Below the pieces are notes generated by a model. It made no database searches and was not told the origin of the DNA. It worked only from the letters and a program-made list of their open reading frames with translations. Positions 16,431 through 25,520 of a stretch of DNA of 64,000 nucleotides are shown piece after piece. Position 1 is the stretch's first letter; each line of letters begins with the position of its first letter. This stretch comes from Bacillota bacterium (GTDB taxonomy: Bacteria; Bacillota; UBA4882; UBA8346), in contig JAEXFN010000018.1 in the NCBI GenBank assembly GCA_023400055.1, positions 496,001-560,000 on the forward strand. Reading direction: 5' to 3'. The position numbers were made by a program, and so were the translations under genes.

Positions 16431-18464
16431 ATGTCCAACGACAAAAAGAACGCGCAACGCATCAGCGGTGCGATGATCTGGCAAGCCGTCCGGGAATCTT
16501 TTATCAAGCTCAATCCCGGGACCCTCTGGAGAAATCCGGTCATGTTCGTCGTAGAAGTGCTGGCGACGATGCTGACCCTGGCGATTCTGCGAAATTTGGC
16601 CGTCCGTCATGCGGCGGCACTGGGGTTCAATGTCCAAATTGCCTTCTGGCTTTGGGTGACGGTACTGTTTTCGAATTTCGCCGAAGCCTTGGCCGAAGGC
16701 CGCGGCAAAGCGCAGGCCGCGGCGCTACGGCGGACGCGGAGCGAAACCGTGGCCAAGAAACTCGAAGGCAATAAGACTGTCCCCACCCCTGCCGCGGAAC
16801 TGCGAAAAGACGATCGGGTCCTGGTGGAGCCGAGCGACATCATCCCCGGCGACGGCGAAGTGATTGAGGGCATCGCCTCTGTCGACGAGAGCGCCATTAC
16901 CGGCGAATCGGCGCCGGTCATCCGGGAGGCGGGTGGCGACCGCAGCTCGGTGACGGGAGGCACCCGGGTCCTGTCGGACTGGATCAAAGTACGGATCTCC
17001 GCCAACCCCGGCGAGACCTTCTTGGACCGCATGATCCATCTGGTCGAAGGCGCCAAACGCCAAAAAACGCCCAACGAGATCGCCCTCACCATTCTGTTGA
17101 TTGCCCTGACGATCGTCTTTTTGCTGGCCGTGGTGACGCTGGAACCCCTGGCGATCTATTCGGGAACGACCCTTTCCGTGACCGTCCTGGCCGCTTTGTT
17201 GGTATGCTTGATCCCCACGACCATCGGCGGGCTCCTGAGCGCCATCGGCATTGCCGGCATGGACCGGTTATTGAAACGGAATGTGATTGCGCTTTCGGGT
17301 CGCGCCGCGGAGGCGGCCGGCGATGTCGACGTGCTGCTCCTGGATAAGACGGGGACCATTACCCTGGGCAACCGGATGGCCACCGAATTCTGGCCCGCCC
17401 CCGGCGTTACCGCTGCGCAATTGGCGGACGCCGCCCAGCTTTCATCCTTGTCGGATGAGACCCCGGAAGGCCGGAGCATCGTCATCCTCGCCAAAGAGCA
17501 ATATAACATCCGGCAGCGCGATCTGACCAAACTTGGCGCAGTGTTCGTGCCGTTCAGCGCCCAGACCCGGATGAGCGGCGTGGATCTGGAGCAGCGCGCG
17601 ATCCGCAAAGGCGCGGTCGACGCCATCACCGCTTATGTGAAAAACCAGGGCGGAGCCGTTTCGCCCGAAGTCCAAAAAAACGCCGACCGGATCGCCCGGG
17701 AAGGCGGGACCCCTTTGGTGGTCGCCGAAGGCCGCCAGGCTTTGGGAGTGATCTACCTTAAGGACGTGGTCAAGGGCGGCATGAAGGAACGCTTCGCCGA
17801 ACTGCGGCGCATGGGAATCAAGACGGTGATGATCACCGGCGACAATCCGCTGACGGCGGCGGCCATCGCCGCCGAAGCCGGCGTGGACGACTTCATGGCG
17901 GAGGCGACTCCCGAAACCAAACTGAAACGGATCCGGGAATATCAGACCCAGGGGCATCTGGTCGCTATGACCGGCGACGGGACCAACGACGCGCCGGCCC
18001 TGGCCCAGGCGGACGTGGGCGTGGCGATGAACAGCGGGACCCAGGCCGCCAAGGAAGCGGGCAACATGGTGGATCTCGACAGCAACCCCACCAAGCTGAT
18101 CGAGGTGGTCGGCATCGGCAAACAGCTGTTGATGACCAGGGGCTCGCTGACCACCTTCAGCATCGCCAATGATGTCGCCAAGTATTTTGCGATCATCCCG
18201 GCGATGTTCGCCAGCACCTACCCGGTGCTCAACCAACTGAATATCATGGGGCTCGCCAATTCCCAGAGCGCGATCCTGGCGGCCGTGATCTTCAACGCCT
18301 TGATCATCATCGCGCTGGTCCCCTTGGCCTTGAAAGGCGTCGCCTATCGTCCGCTCGGCGCCAACCAGCTATTGCGCAGGAACATGTTGATCTATGGCTT
18401 GGGCGGGTTGATCGTCCCCTTTATCGGCATTAAATTGATTGATTGGCTCATCAACCTGCTTTAG
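16431..18464 (+). CDS. kdpB: KdpB, P-type ATPase subunit
   Basis: ATP-hydrolysing subunit of KdpFABC, 677 residues. The actuator motif TGES is in SAITGESAPV. The phosphorylation motif DKTGTIT starts near residue 305. The hinge GDGTNDAPALAQADVGVAMNSG and the ITGDN motif are present. Membrane helices lie at 30-85, 220-280 and the C-terminal 100 residues. A GGAGG ribosome site precedes the ATG, 62 bp after kdpA. Confidence 0.97.
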   Translation: MSNDKKNAQRISGAMIWQAVRESFIKLNPGTLWRNPVMFVVEVLATMLTLAILRNLAVRHAAALGFNVQIAFWLWVTVLFSNFAEALAEGRGKAQAAALRRTRSETVAKKLEGNKTVPTPAAELRKDDRVLVEPSDIIPGDGEVIEGIASVDESAITGESAPVIREAGGDRSSVTGGTRVLSDWIKVRISANPGETFLDRMIHLVEGAKRQKTPNEIALTILLIALTIVFLLAVVTLEPLAIYSGTTLSVTVLAALLVCLIPTTIGGLLSAIGIAGMDRLLKRNVIALSGRAAEAAGDVDVLLLDKTGTITLGNRMATEFWPAPGVTAAQLADAAQLSSLSDETPEGRSIVILAKEQYNIRQRDLTKLGAVFVPFSAQTRMSGVDLEQRAIRKGAVDAITAYVKNQGGAVSPEVQKNADRIAREGGTPLVVAEGRQALGVIYLKDVVKGGMKERFAELRRMGIKTVMITGDNPLTAAAIAAEAGVDDFMAEATPETKLKRIREYQTQGHLVAMTGDGTNDAPALAQADVGVAMNSGTQAAKEAGNMVDLDSNPTKLIEVVGIGKQLLMTRGSLTTFSIANDVAKYFAIIPAMFASTYPVLNQLNIMGLANSQSAILAAVIFNALIIIALVPLALKGVAYRPLGANQLLRRNMLIYGLGGLIVPFIGIKLIDWLINLL

Positions 18465-18565
18465 ATTCACCGCTGCGGCGATCGCTTGAAGCAAATCCGG
18501 TTGCGATAATATTTAAACCAATGAAAATTTTATTGCGACATATATAGAAGGGAAAGTGTCAGATC

Positions 18566-19141
18566 ATGTGGAAGATTTTTTTACGGGCATTCCTGCTTTT
18601 ATGCGCCATGACCCTCTTGACCGGAGTCCTTTATCCACTGGTGGTAATCGGCTTGGCGCAGCTTTGCTTTCCCAATCAGGCCAACGGCTCGCTCGTCCGG
18701 AATCATGGCAAAGTGATCGGGTCCGCTCTGATCGGGCAAGACTTCCGGGCACCGCAATACTTTCACGGCCGGCCTTCCGCCGCAAACTATGACGGCACGG
18801 CTTCCGGCGGTTCCAACCTGGGGCCGACCAACCGCAAGCTCATCAAGGCGGTTGCCGGAAACGCCGCTGCGGTTCGTAAAGAAAATGGTTTGCCGGCCGG
18901 TCGGGCCATACCGAGCGATCTGGTGACCGCCTCGGCGAGCGGCTTGGATCCCCATATTTCTCCGGAAGGGGCTTTGTTACAAGTGCCGCGAATAGCCGAG
19001 GCCCGCAAGCTGACGGTCGAGTCGGTCCGCCGATTGGTCCGGCAAAACACCGAATATCCGTTGCTCGGCTTGTTTGGCGCTCCCCGGATTAATGTGCTCC
19101 GGGTCAATCTGGCATTGGATTCACTGCAAAACGGGGGTTGA
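18566..19141 (+). CDS. kdpC: KdpC, potassium ATPase accessory subunit
   Basis: KdpC of 191 residues, the usual length. One N-terminal membrane helix (about 8-30, LLLCAMTLLTGVLYPLVVIG) precedes the periplasmic domain with the family motifs IGQDFRAPQYFHGRPSA, GGSNLGPTN and TASASGLDPHISPEGA. It joins KdpA and KdpB into the complex and is thought to raise potassium affinity. It follows kdpB by 101 bp and lies six bases before kdpD. Confidence 0.96.
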   Translation: MWKIFLRAFLLLCAMTLLTGVLYPLVVIGLAQLCFPNQANGSLVRNHGKVIGSALIGQDFRAPQYFHGRPSAANYDGTASGGSNLGPTNRKLIKAVAGNAAAVRKENGLPAGRAIPSDLVTASASGLDPHISPEGALLQVPRIAEARKLTVESVRRLVRQNTEYPLLGLFGAPRINVLRVNLALDSLQNGG

Positions 19142-19147
19142 TGGATC

Positions 19148-21865
19148 ATGGTTCCAACCGAGCCGCGGGCCGATCCCGACGCGATACTGGCCAAGGTCTG
19201 CCAGTCGGAGCGGGGCAAACTGACGGTATTCCTCGGCGCGTTCGCCGGGGCCGGCAAGACCTATGCGATGCTGTCGGCGGCCAAAGAACGTTTACTGGAA
19301 GGTTTCCGGCTGTTGATCGGCTGGGTGGAAACCCACGGCCGCGCCGACACCGAGGCCCTGGTCCACGGGATCCCGGCGGTCCCGCCGCGTTCCATCGAGT
19401 ATCAGGGCCGCAGCTTCCCCGAGATGGATCTCAACGAGCTGCTGCGCCGCCATCCCCAGATCGTACTGGTGGATGAGTTGGCCCATACCAATATTCCCGG
19501 TTCCCTCCATACCCGCCGTTATCAGGACGTTGAGGAACTCTTGGCGGCCGGAATCGATGTCTATACGACCTTAAATATTCAACATATCGAAAGCTTGAAC
19601 GATGTGGTCGCCCGGATCACCGGGGTCGTCATGCGCGAGACCGTTCCGGACCGGGCGCTCCAGGGGGCCGAGATCAAACTGGTGGATATCTCCCCGGAAG
19701 CGCTTCGGCAACGGCTGGCCGAGGGGAAAGTCTATGTGCCGGACCAGGCCCAGGAAGCGGCGCAGAAATTCTTCCGCCCCGGCAATCTGACGGCCTTGCG
19801 CGAACTGGCGCTCCGCTATACGACCCAGCACATCGATACCGACCTGGAAACCTACATGCGCGCCCACGGCATCCCCGGGCCATGGCCCGCCGCCGAGCGG
19901 GTCATGGCCTGCGTCAGTGAGAGTCCCCTCTCCGCGCAACTGATCCGGGCGGCGTACCGTTTGGCGGCCAGTTTAAAGTCGCCCTGGATCGCGGCTTACG
20001 TGGAACTGCCCCGCAACGAAGTGGCCGGGGAAAAAGAAAAGCTCGCTTTGGCGCACAATCTGCGTCTCGCCGAAGAATTGGGCGCCGAGCTCGTCACCAT
20101 CGTCGGGGATGACGTCGCCGCCGAGGTCGTCCGGCTCGCCCGGCGGCGCAACGTTACCCATCTGCTGATCGGCAAACCCGCTTTGTCCAATATCCGCCAG
20201 TTCTTCCGCGGCTCGGTATTCAGCAAAATATTGCGCCAAAGCGAGGGCCTGAGCGTTCACATCATCTCGGAACCGGCCAAGCATGCGCCCGTCCGTTTCA
20301 CGCCGCGCCGGGAACCGTCCAAGATCAGACTGTTACCCGCCATCGTCACCGTGGCCATGGTGGTAGCGATCGCCGGCATCGGGAAGCTGGTGGAGCCGAC
20401 TTTCGGCTTGGTCAACATCGCCTTGGGTTTTTTGTTGCCGGTGATGATATCGGGGATTCTGTGGGGGCGTTATACGGCATTATTGGGGGCGTTGGTGGCT
20501 TCCATCTGTTTTGATGTGCTATTTATCCCGCCGGTGCTGCATTTCACGGTTTCGGACGTCCGCTATTTATTCAGTTTTATCATGTTTCATGCCGTGGCTT
20601 ATGTCACCGGATTGCTGGCGGGACGGCTGCGCCATCACGCCCATGAGGCGCGCAAGCGGGAAGTCCGTATCGCCGCCCTTTATGCGCTCAGCAAAAACAT
20701 CATGGGCACCGATGGCCTGGATAGAGTGCTGGAAATGGCGGCGCAACGCATTGCCGAGTCCGTCAATGCCGCTGTCGTGGTGCTGCTGGCCGACGAATCC
20801 GGCACATTGCAAGTCAAGTCCTACGCCAATCCGCCAGCGGAAACCGCGGCCAATTTCATGAATGAAAACGAATTGGCCGTGGCGACCTGGGCCTTTCATC
20901 ACGGCCAGATCGCCGGCCACGGCACGGATACGCTGAATGGGGCCGAAGCGCTCTGCATGCCCCTGGTCTCCGATGATCAGACGCTCGGCGTGATCGCGGC
21001 CAAGTTTTACAGCAACGGCAAAGTCGTGGATCCGGAGAAACGCCACCTGATCGAGGCCTTTGCCAATTTAATCGTCCTGGCGGTGAAACGGATCACCCTG
21101 GCGGAGGCTTCCAAACAAACCTACCTGCTGCAGGAGTCGGAACGGCTTTGGATGGCCATGTTCAACTCGTTATCGCACGATCTGCGCACCCCGCTTTCCT
21201 CGATCATCGGGGCGGTCACCGGGCTTTTGGAAGAGGGAGAGTTGTTCGATCGTTCGGCCCGCAACGAGTTGCTGCGGACCATCGAGCAAGAGGCGTTGCG
21301 GATGAACCGGCTGGTGGGCAACTTGTTTGACATGGCCCGGCTGCAAAGCGGCATGCTCCAATTGAAGAAGGAGTGGTGCGACATCGAGGAGATCGTCGGG
21401 ATTGCCCTGGGCGACATCCGCCGTTCGCTGGGCAACCGGCCGGTCCAGGTGGATATCGAGCCGGCCCTGCCCTTGATCCAGGCGGACATGGCACTGATCG
21501 AACAGGTCTTGGTCAATATCTTGGATAACGCCATCAAATATTCGCCGGTCGATACGGCGCTTTCATTGCAAGTCCGCCGTCAAAACGATCGGCTCTATGT
21601 GTCAGTGCGGGACCAGGGCGAAGGAATTCCCGAAAACGAACTTGGCGCGATCTTCGATCAGTTTTACCGGGGCAAAACATCGCAGGCCGTGAGGGGAACC
21701 GGCTTGGGTCTGACGATTTGCAAGGCGATCGTCGACGCCCATGAGGGCAGGATCTGGGCGGAGAGCAACCCGGCGCACGGAACGGCCATCGTTTTTACCC
21801 TGCCCCTCTCCGACCATTCTCCCCGGGATATTCCGGAAGGAAACGAGCTGAAGAGCCATGAGTGA
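19148..21865 (+). CDS. kdpD: KdpD, turgor/potassium sensor histidine kinase
   Basis: Sensor kinase of 905 residues with the full KdpD layout. The N-terminal KdpD domain (about 10-220) has Walker A GAFAGAGKTYAM and Walker B LVDELAHTN. A universal-stress-protein domain (about 250-365) follows, then four DUF4118 membrane helices (about 395-495), a GAF domain, and HisKA with SHDLRTPLSS (His near residue 675). The HATPase domain carries NILDNAIKYSP, DQGEGIP and GTGLGL. It senses low external potassium and phosphorylates KdpE. Its stop overlaps kdpE by eight bases. Confidence 0.97.
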   Translation: MVPTEPRADPDAILAKVCQSERGKLTVFLGAFAGAGKTYAMLSAAKERLLEGFRLLIGWVETHGRADTEALVHGIPAVPPRSIEYQGRSFPEMDLNELLRRHPQIVLVDELAHTNIPGSLHTRRYQDVEELLAAGIDVYTTLNIQHIESLNDVVARITGVVMRETVPDRALQGAEIKLVDISPEALRQRLAEGKVYVPDQAQEAAQKFFRPGNLTALRELALRYTTQHIDTDLETYMRAHGIPGPWPAAERVMACVSESPLSAQLIRAAYRLAASLKSPWIAAYVELPRNEVAGEKEKLALAHNLRLAEELGAELVTIVGDDVAAEVVRLARRRNVTHLLIGKPALSNIRQFFRGSVFSKILRQSEGLSVHIISEPAKHAPVRFTPRREPSKIRLLPAIVTVAMVVAIAGIGKLVEPTFGLVNIALGFLLPVMISGILWGRYTALLGALVASICFDVLFIPPVLHFTVSDVRYLFSFIMFHAVAYVTGLLAGRLRHHAHEARKREVRIAALYALSKNIMGTDGLDRVLEMAAQRIAESVNAAVVVLLADESGTLQVKSYANPPAETAANFMNENELAVATWAFHHGQIAGHGTDTLNGAEALCMPLVSDDQTLGVIAAKFYSNGKVVDPEKRHLIEAFANLIVLAVKRITLAEASKQTYLLQESERLWMAMFNSLSHDLRTPLSSIIGAVTGLLEEGELFDRSARNELLRTIEQEALRMNRLVGNLFDMARLQSGMLQLKKEWCDIEEIVGIALGDIRRSLGNRPVQVDIEPALPLIQADMALIEQVLVNILDNAIKYSPVDTALSLQVRRQNDRLYVSVRDQGEGIPENELGAIFDQFYRGKTSQAVRGTGLGLTICKAIVDAHEGRIWAESNPAHGTAIVFTLPLSDHSPRDIPEGNELKSHE

Positions 21866-22547
21866 TAGCAGTTCCCGAATCTTGATCCTGGTCATTGACG
21901 ACGAGCCCCAGATCCGCCGTTTCCTGAAGGTGGCTTTGACAGCGCACGGCTTTGAGATGATCGAGGCTCCGACGGGACGGGACGGTCTCAACGAAGCGGT
22001 CATGTCCAAACCGGATCTGATCGTTCTGGACATGGGGCTGCCGGACATGGACGGGTTGCAGGTCCTCAAAGCGTTGCGGGAATGGTCGCAGGTGCCGGTG
22101 ATCATCTTGTCCGTCAAGGAGCAGGAGAGCACCAAGATCACCATGCTCGACGCCGGAGCGGAAGACTATGTCACCAAGCCGTTCGGCATGGGGGAACTGC
22201 TGGCCAGGATCCGGGTGGCCTTGCGCCGTTCGGCCAAGGAGACGGAAGAACCCGTCGTCGAGCTCGGCGATCTCCGGATCGACCGGGCCAAACGGATCGT
22301 CTTCGTCGCCGACCGGCCCATCAAACTGACGCCCACTGAATATGATCTCTTAACAACATTGGCTTCCAATCCGGGACGGGTCTTCACCAACACTCAGTTG
22401 CTGAAAGTCGTCTGGGGCCCCGGCTATGAACATGAAACCCATTATCTGCGGGTTTTTGTGGGCCAGCTCCGCCGCAAGATCGAGCCGAATCCCTCTCAGC
22501 CCGTCCATCTGATCACCGAACCGGGGGTAGGTTACCGGTTAATGTAG
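21858..22547 (+). CDS. kdpE: KdpE, OmpR-family response regulator
   Basis: Response regulator of 229 residues that activates kdp transcription. The receiver domain has the acidic pair Asp-Asp near 14-15, phospho-acceptor Asp58 in DLIVLDMGLPDMDG and Lys in TKPFGMGEL. The C-terminal winged helix (about 130-228) contains LTPTEYDLL and GPGYEHETHYLRVFVGQLRRKIE, a KdpE-like recognition region. It overlaps kdpD. The probable target is the box at 14234-14249 before kdpF. Confidence 0.96.
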   Translation: MSDSSSRILILVIDDEPQIRRFLKVALTAHGFEMIEAPTGRDGLNEAVMSKPDLIVLDMGLPDMDGLQVLKALREWSQVPVIILSVKEQESTKITMLDAGAEDYVTKPFGMGELLARIRVALRRSAKETEEPVVELGDLRIDRAKRIVFVADRPIKLTPTEYDLLTTLASNPGRVFTNTQLLKVVWGPGYEHETHYLRVFVGQLRRKIEPNPSQPVHLITEPGVGYRLM

Positions 22548-22715
22548 CAAACCATCGCCAAAAAGATACCCGCGCCTGACAAGAATCGAATCATGGACCT
22601 GACCGCACCGATCAAAACGAGTCCTGATCAGCGGCCGGTTGATCTTTTGCGGGATTCGCCGTGCCTTTCTTCTCCAAAGGTCATCCCGCCTTCCCCGAGT
22701 CTTATGGCCCGGCCG

Positions 22716-23408
22716 CTAGGCCTGTTTTCGGACTGCTTCAAAACGATACCCCAGCCCCCACATGGTACTGATGTATCTAAAATTGCTTTTTTGTTCCAGT
22801 TTGTTACGCAGCCGGGTCACCAGAACGTCGACCGTCCTGGCGTCGCAACAGCTGTCATTCCCCCAAACCAGTTCGTACAGCATGGCTCGGCTGTAGACGA
22901 GACCGGGATGTTGGGCCATGCATACCAAAAGGTCGAATTCTTTCGGGGTCAGCTGCACTTCTTCGTCGGCCACCAGGACGCGCCGTTCGTCAATATAAAT
23001 GAGTAGTTCCGGGCATTGCAGCATCCCGCTTTCCCGGCCGGCATCGCGATGGTAGTGGCGCAGCTGCACTTTTACCCTGGCCACCAACTCACGGGGGCTG
23101 AAGGGCTTTACCACATAATCATCCGCCCCCAGTTTCAGGCCAGTCACCCGGTCCTGTTCATCGCTCCTGGCGGTTAACAGGATGATCGGAATGTTTTGGG
23201 TGGCGCGTATCCGTTTGCAAACCTCAAAACCATCCAGTTTCGGCAGGATTACATCCAGTATGATCAAAGAAAAGTCTTGCCCCTTCAGTTTGGCCAGGCA
23301 TTCCTCGCCGTCGGAAGCCGTTTCCACCAGATAGCCCTCTTTGAGCAGATAAGCCTTGACCATCTCCACCGTTTTGCGGTCATCGTCGCACACCAGGATC
23401 GTTTCCAT
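22716..23408 (-). CDS. OmpR/PhoB-family response regulator without adjacent kinase
   Basis: DNA-binding response regulator of 230 residues. The receiver (1-118) has the acidic cluster CDDD near residue 8, acceptor Asp52 in SLIILDVILPKLDG and Lys in VKPFSPRELV. The winged helix (about 133-226) contains LTPKEFDLLVCMAQHPG and RTVDVLVTRLRNKLE. The ATG at 23408 follows AAAGAGGG; the longer frame upstream runs into the repeat array and is not coding. It is convergent with kdpE. No histidine kinase is nearby, so it is an orphan here, and no target is evident. Confidence 0.9.
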   Translation of the reverse strand: METILVCDDDRKTVEMVKAYLLKEGYLVETASDGEECLAKLKGQDFSLIILDVILPKLDGFEVCKRIRATQNIPIILLTARSDEQDRVTGLKLGADDYVVKPFSPRELVARVKVQLRHYHRDAGRESGMLQCPELLIYIDERRVLVADEEVQLTPKEFDLLVCMAQHPGLVYSRAMLYELVWGNDSCCDARTVDVLVTRLRNKLEQKSNFRYISTMWGLGYRFEAVRKQA

Positions 23409-23577
23409 CTCATACCCTCTTTCAGGTCCCCAAGTACAGTTCTGAGGGTACCGAATGAATATCAACGAAGTATCAAGAAATTGTGGAGATTTTATGGATT
23501 TTTTGTTTGCAATCGAATCAGCGAAGCTTTGCGGCAGCCATACCTGCCCTTCGGCCGGCCCGGATCGGGAGTCCCAT

Positions 23578-23976
23578 GTCAGGGATGGTCCTCGGTCCAA
23601 CTGGGATATTCTTTGTCCTTGTTAGGATGAAAGCTATCCTTGTTAGGGATGCCCCGATCCGTTCAGAGGATCCTTCGATCCTAGTAAGGGATGGCCTGAT
23701 CCGTGTCAGGATGGTCTCCGTCCGTGTAAGGGATCCCCTGATCCTTTCAGAGGATCCTCGGATCCTTGCTTCCCCAAAGGCCGTCCCTACTTCGGCGAGC
23801 CGCGGGGAAACTGTTTCGAACTTCCGGGAAACGGGACCGCAGGTCCAAGATGCCGGACCGGCCTTTGGGGAAACTGTCCCGCGGGTTAGGGAAGCAGAAC
23901 CGATCCTTGGAGACGAAGGACCGGGGCGCGAGGAAGTAAGACCAAAGTGCAGGGAAACATCTCCCTGCATAGCCAA
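23578..23976. repeat. 21-bp tandem array A (19 units)
   Basis: Nineteen successive units of exactly 21 bp start at 23578, 23599, 23620 and so on to 23956. The first nine units are built around imperfect inverted repeats of GGATCC type (for example AGGATCCTCGGATCCT). The later ones are GGGGAAACTG/GGACCGG-rich. Because 21 is a multiple of three, both strands stay open for long stretches (over 150 codons). I regard the apparent heptapeptide proteins as by-products. Array B at 44916 has the same units in the same order at the start. Confidence 0.92.
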
Positions 23977-24080
23977 ACAGCGAGCAAAAACTGGAGTTTT
24001 TGCCCGCTGTTTGACTTTTCAATTGCAATAAATTTTAAATACTAAAGCATGGCTGGTAAGGATCCGGCGTATGCCCTCGC

Positions 24081-24776
24081 TCACACCGCCATCTTGAATG
24101 CTGCGATGTATTTGTCGATATACTGCTGTTTGGACTTGCTTTTATATTGCATGATAAACCTGGGATGTTCCAGCGGGACTATTTTTTTGAAAAAGCCATT
24201 CTCCTTGTTTATCAGGCTCAGGAAGCGCATGTTTTTATTGGTGCCGAAACAGTAACAAACATCGGTTTCTATGCCGAACTCAAGTTGCTTTTTGATGCTG
24301 TCGACGATGAAAGGGTAAACCGCCTCGGTCAGCGCTTTATTATCGTAATAATTATAATTGGTTTCCTTCCCCTTGGCGTCGCCGATCGTAAAACCGAGCG
24401 GGCAGACGGAATTGATGTAAAAATCATTGTAAAATTGGTGAAGCCCGCCGTATGCTTCAATCACATCATAAACGAAAACGGATGAAGGTTCGTGGGTTTC
24501 TTTTCCGGAATACTTTATGCCGCATTGCTCGGCCAGCCGTTTGGTATCGGTAAAGGGCACCCCGGTTACGCCCGCGCCAAACCGGCCCGGATTAATTCCC
24601 AGGATGAAATGGCGGGAATTGTGATCGTTATAGAACTTTTTATAAAAGGAAGCTGAAATTGCGCCGATTTTGTCGTCCTCTTGAAAGGGATTCATGATTC
24701 TGATGCCGTCCGGAAGTTTCCCCCCTGTGAAATCAAGGGTTCGGTTAAATTCGATGACTTTGTCCGCAAAGGTCAT
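24081..24776 (-). CDS. SMUG2-like uracil-DNA glycosylase family protein (DUF4918)
   Basis: Protein of 231 residues resembling the DUF4918/SMUG2 branch of the uracil-DNA glycosylase superfamily, which removes damaged or deaminated bases from DNA. HFILGINPGRFGAGVTGVPFTD (about 60-80) is the motif A region with the glycine/proline loop. PLEHPRFIMQYK near residue 205 matches the motif B His region. The ATG at 24776 is chosen because AAAGGAAA precedes it and the segment before it is not conserved-looking. It is a single gene with no operon partner and is richer in A+T and Asn/Tyr/Lys than its neighbours, which may hint at transfer. Confidence 0.75.
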   Translation of the reverse strand: MTFADKVIEFNRTLDFTGGKLPDGIRIMNPFQEDDKIGAISASFYKKFYNDHNSRHFILGINPGRFGAGVTGVPFTDTKRLAEQCGIKYSGKETHEPSSVFVYDVIEAYGGLHQFYNDFYINSVCPLGFTIGDAKGKETNYNYYDNKALTEAVYPFIVDSIKKQLEFGIETDVCYCFGTNKNMRFLSLINKENGFFKKIVPLEHPRFIMQYKSKSKQQYIDKYIAAFKMAV

Positions 24777-25034
24777 GATCCATATTTCCTTTATTGTAAA
24801 ATTTGGCTCGCATCTCCCGCTTTTATTGTATATGGAACGGGTTATCCAGGCAAGCATATAAACCCCAAGATCGACAGTTAATTTTAATTCTTTCAAAACT
24901 TTGAGACAAACCTCGCCGATGTTTTTACCTTGGATGATTCTTACTGCCTTGCGCTTTAGAGAATTTATCCGGATATTAGTTCAAGGTTATGCCTTTGCAG
25001 ACAAGCTGAGTCTTGCGTTTCCGCCCGGGATCAT

Positions 25035-25250
25035 TCAAAACTTTTTCATCACGCTGACGGAGAAGCCTTGGCCATTATAGGGCGGATTGCGCATTCTTCC
25101 GCGCTGCCCGTTGGAGACGTGCATTATCTTACAGCCAATGCTCACGGCATAATTCTCATTCAAAGCGTAAATGAGTTTCGGTCCCAGCCGCCACAGGAAA
25201 ATGAGGCGATAATTAACAAATCTTTGGATAGGTCCCAGATAATTTGTTTA
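25035..25250 (-). pseudogene. 3' remnant of a PagL-like acyloxyacyl hydrolase
   Basis: The minus strand encodes about 70 residues ending GFSVSVMKKF at a TGA (25035-25037). They include GPKLIYALNENYAVSIG, then KIMHVSNGQ and RNPPYNGQG. The HxSN motif followed by a NP-YN turn is the C-terminal signature of PagL-type lipid A 3-O-deacylases, which have catalytic His and Ser in an outer-membrane barrel. Further upstream another frame (FEPSFEKIF) looks like a related earlier strand, implying a frameshift. No start codon or signal peptide is found. The rest of the 24777-25520 gap holds nothing else I recognise. Confidence 0.5.
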
Positions 25251-25520
25251 TGAAAGATTTTTTCAAAGCTGGGTTCAAATACATATTTTGAAAAGACTTT
25301 ATTATAAAGAATGTGTTTTGTCGCAAAATGCTCGATAATTGGATATGCTTGTGAATCCCACCCGGATCATAGCTAGAGCGTATCTTCAAACGTATTGATA
25401 AAAAAATTTAGGCAACTATACTGGTAACGAATCCAGGAAATGTAGTAGATACAATCGTTTGTGGATGAATTTCTATTCGAACACCCTTTAACCATACCTG
25501 AGATTAAGGAGGAATAAAGT

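Noticed and set aside
23483..24031. Long open frames on both strands of array A resembling heptapeptide-repeat proteins
   Set aside because: A stop-free 21-bp unit opens frames on both strands automatically; neither has a credible start or signal, and array B is interrupted differently.
25068..25253. Plus-strand 61-codon frame
   Set aside because: It is antisense to the PagL-like remnant, whose minus-strand motifs are more convincing.
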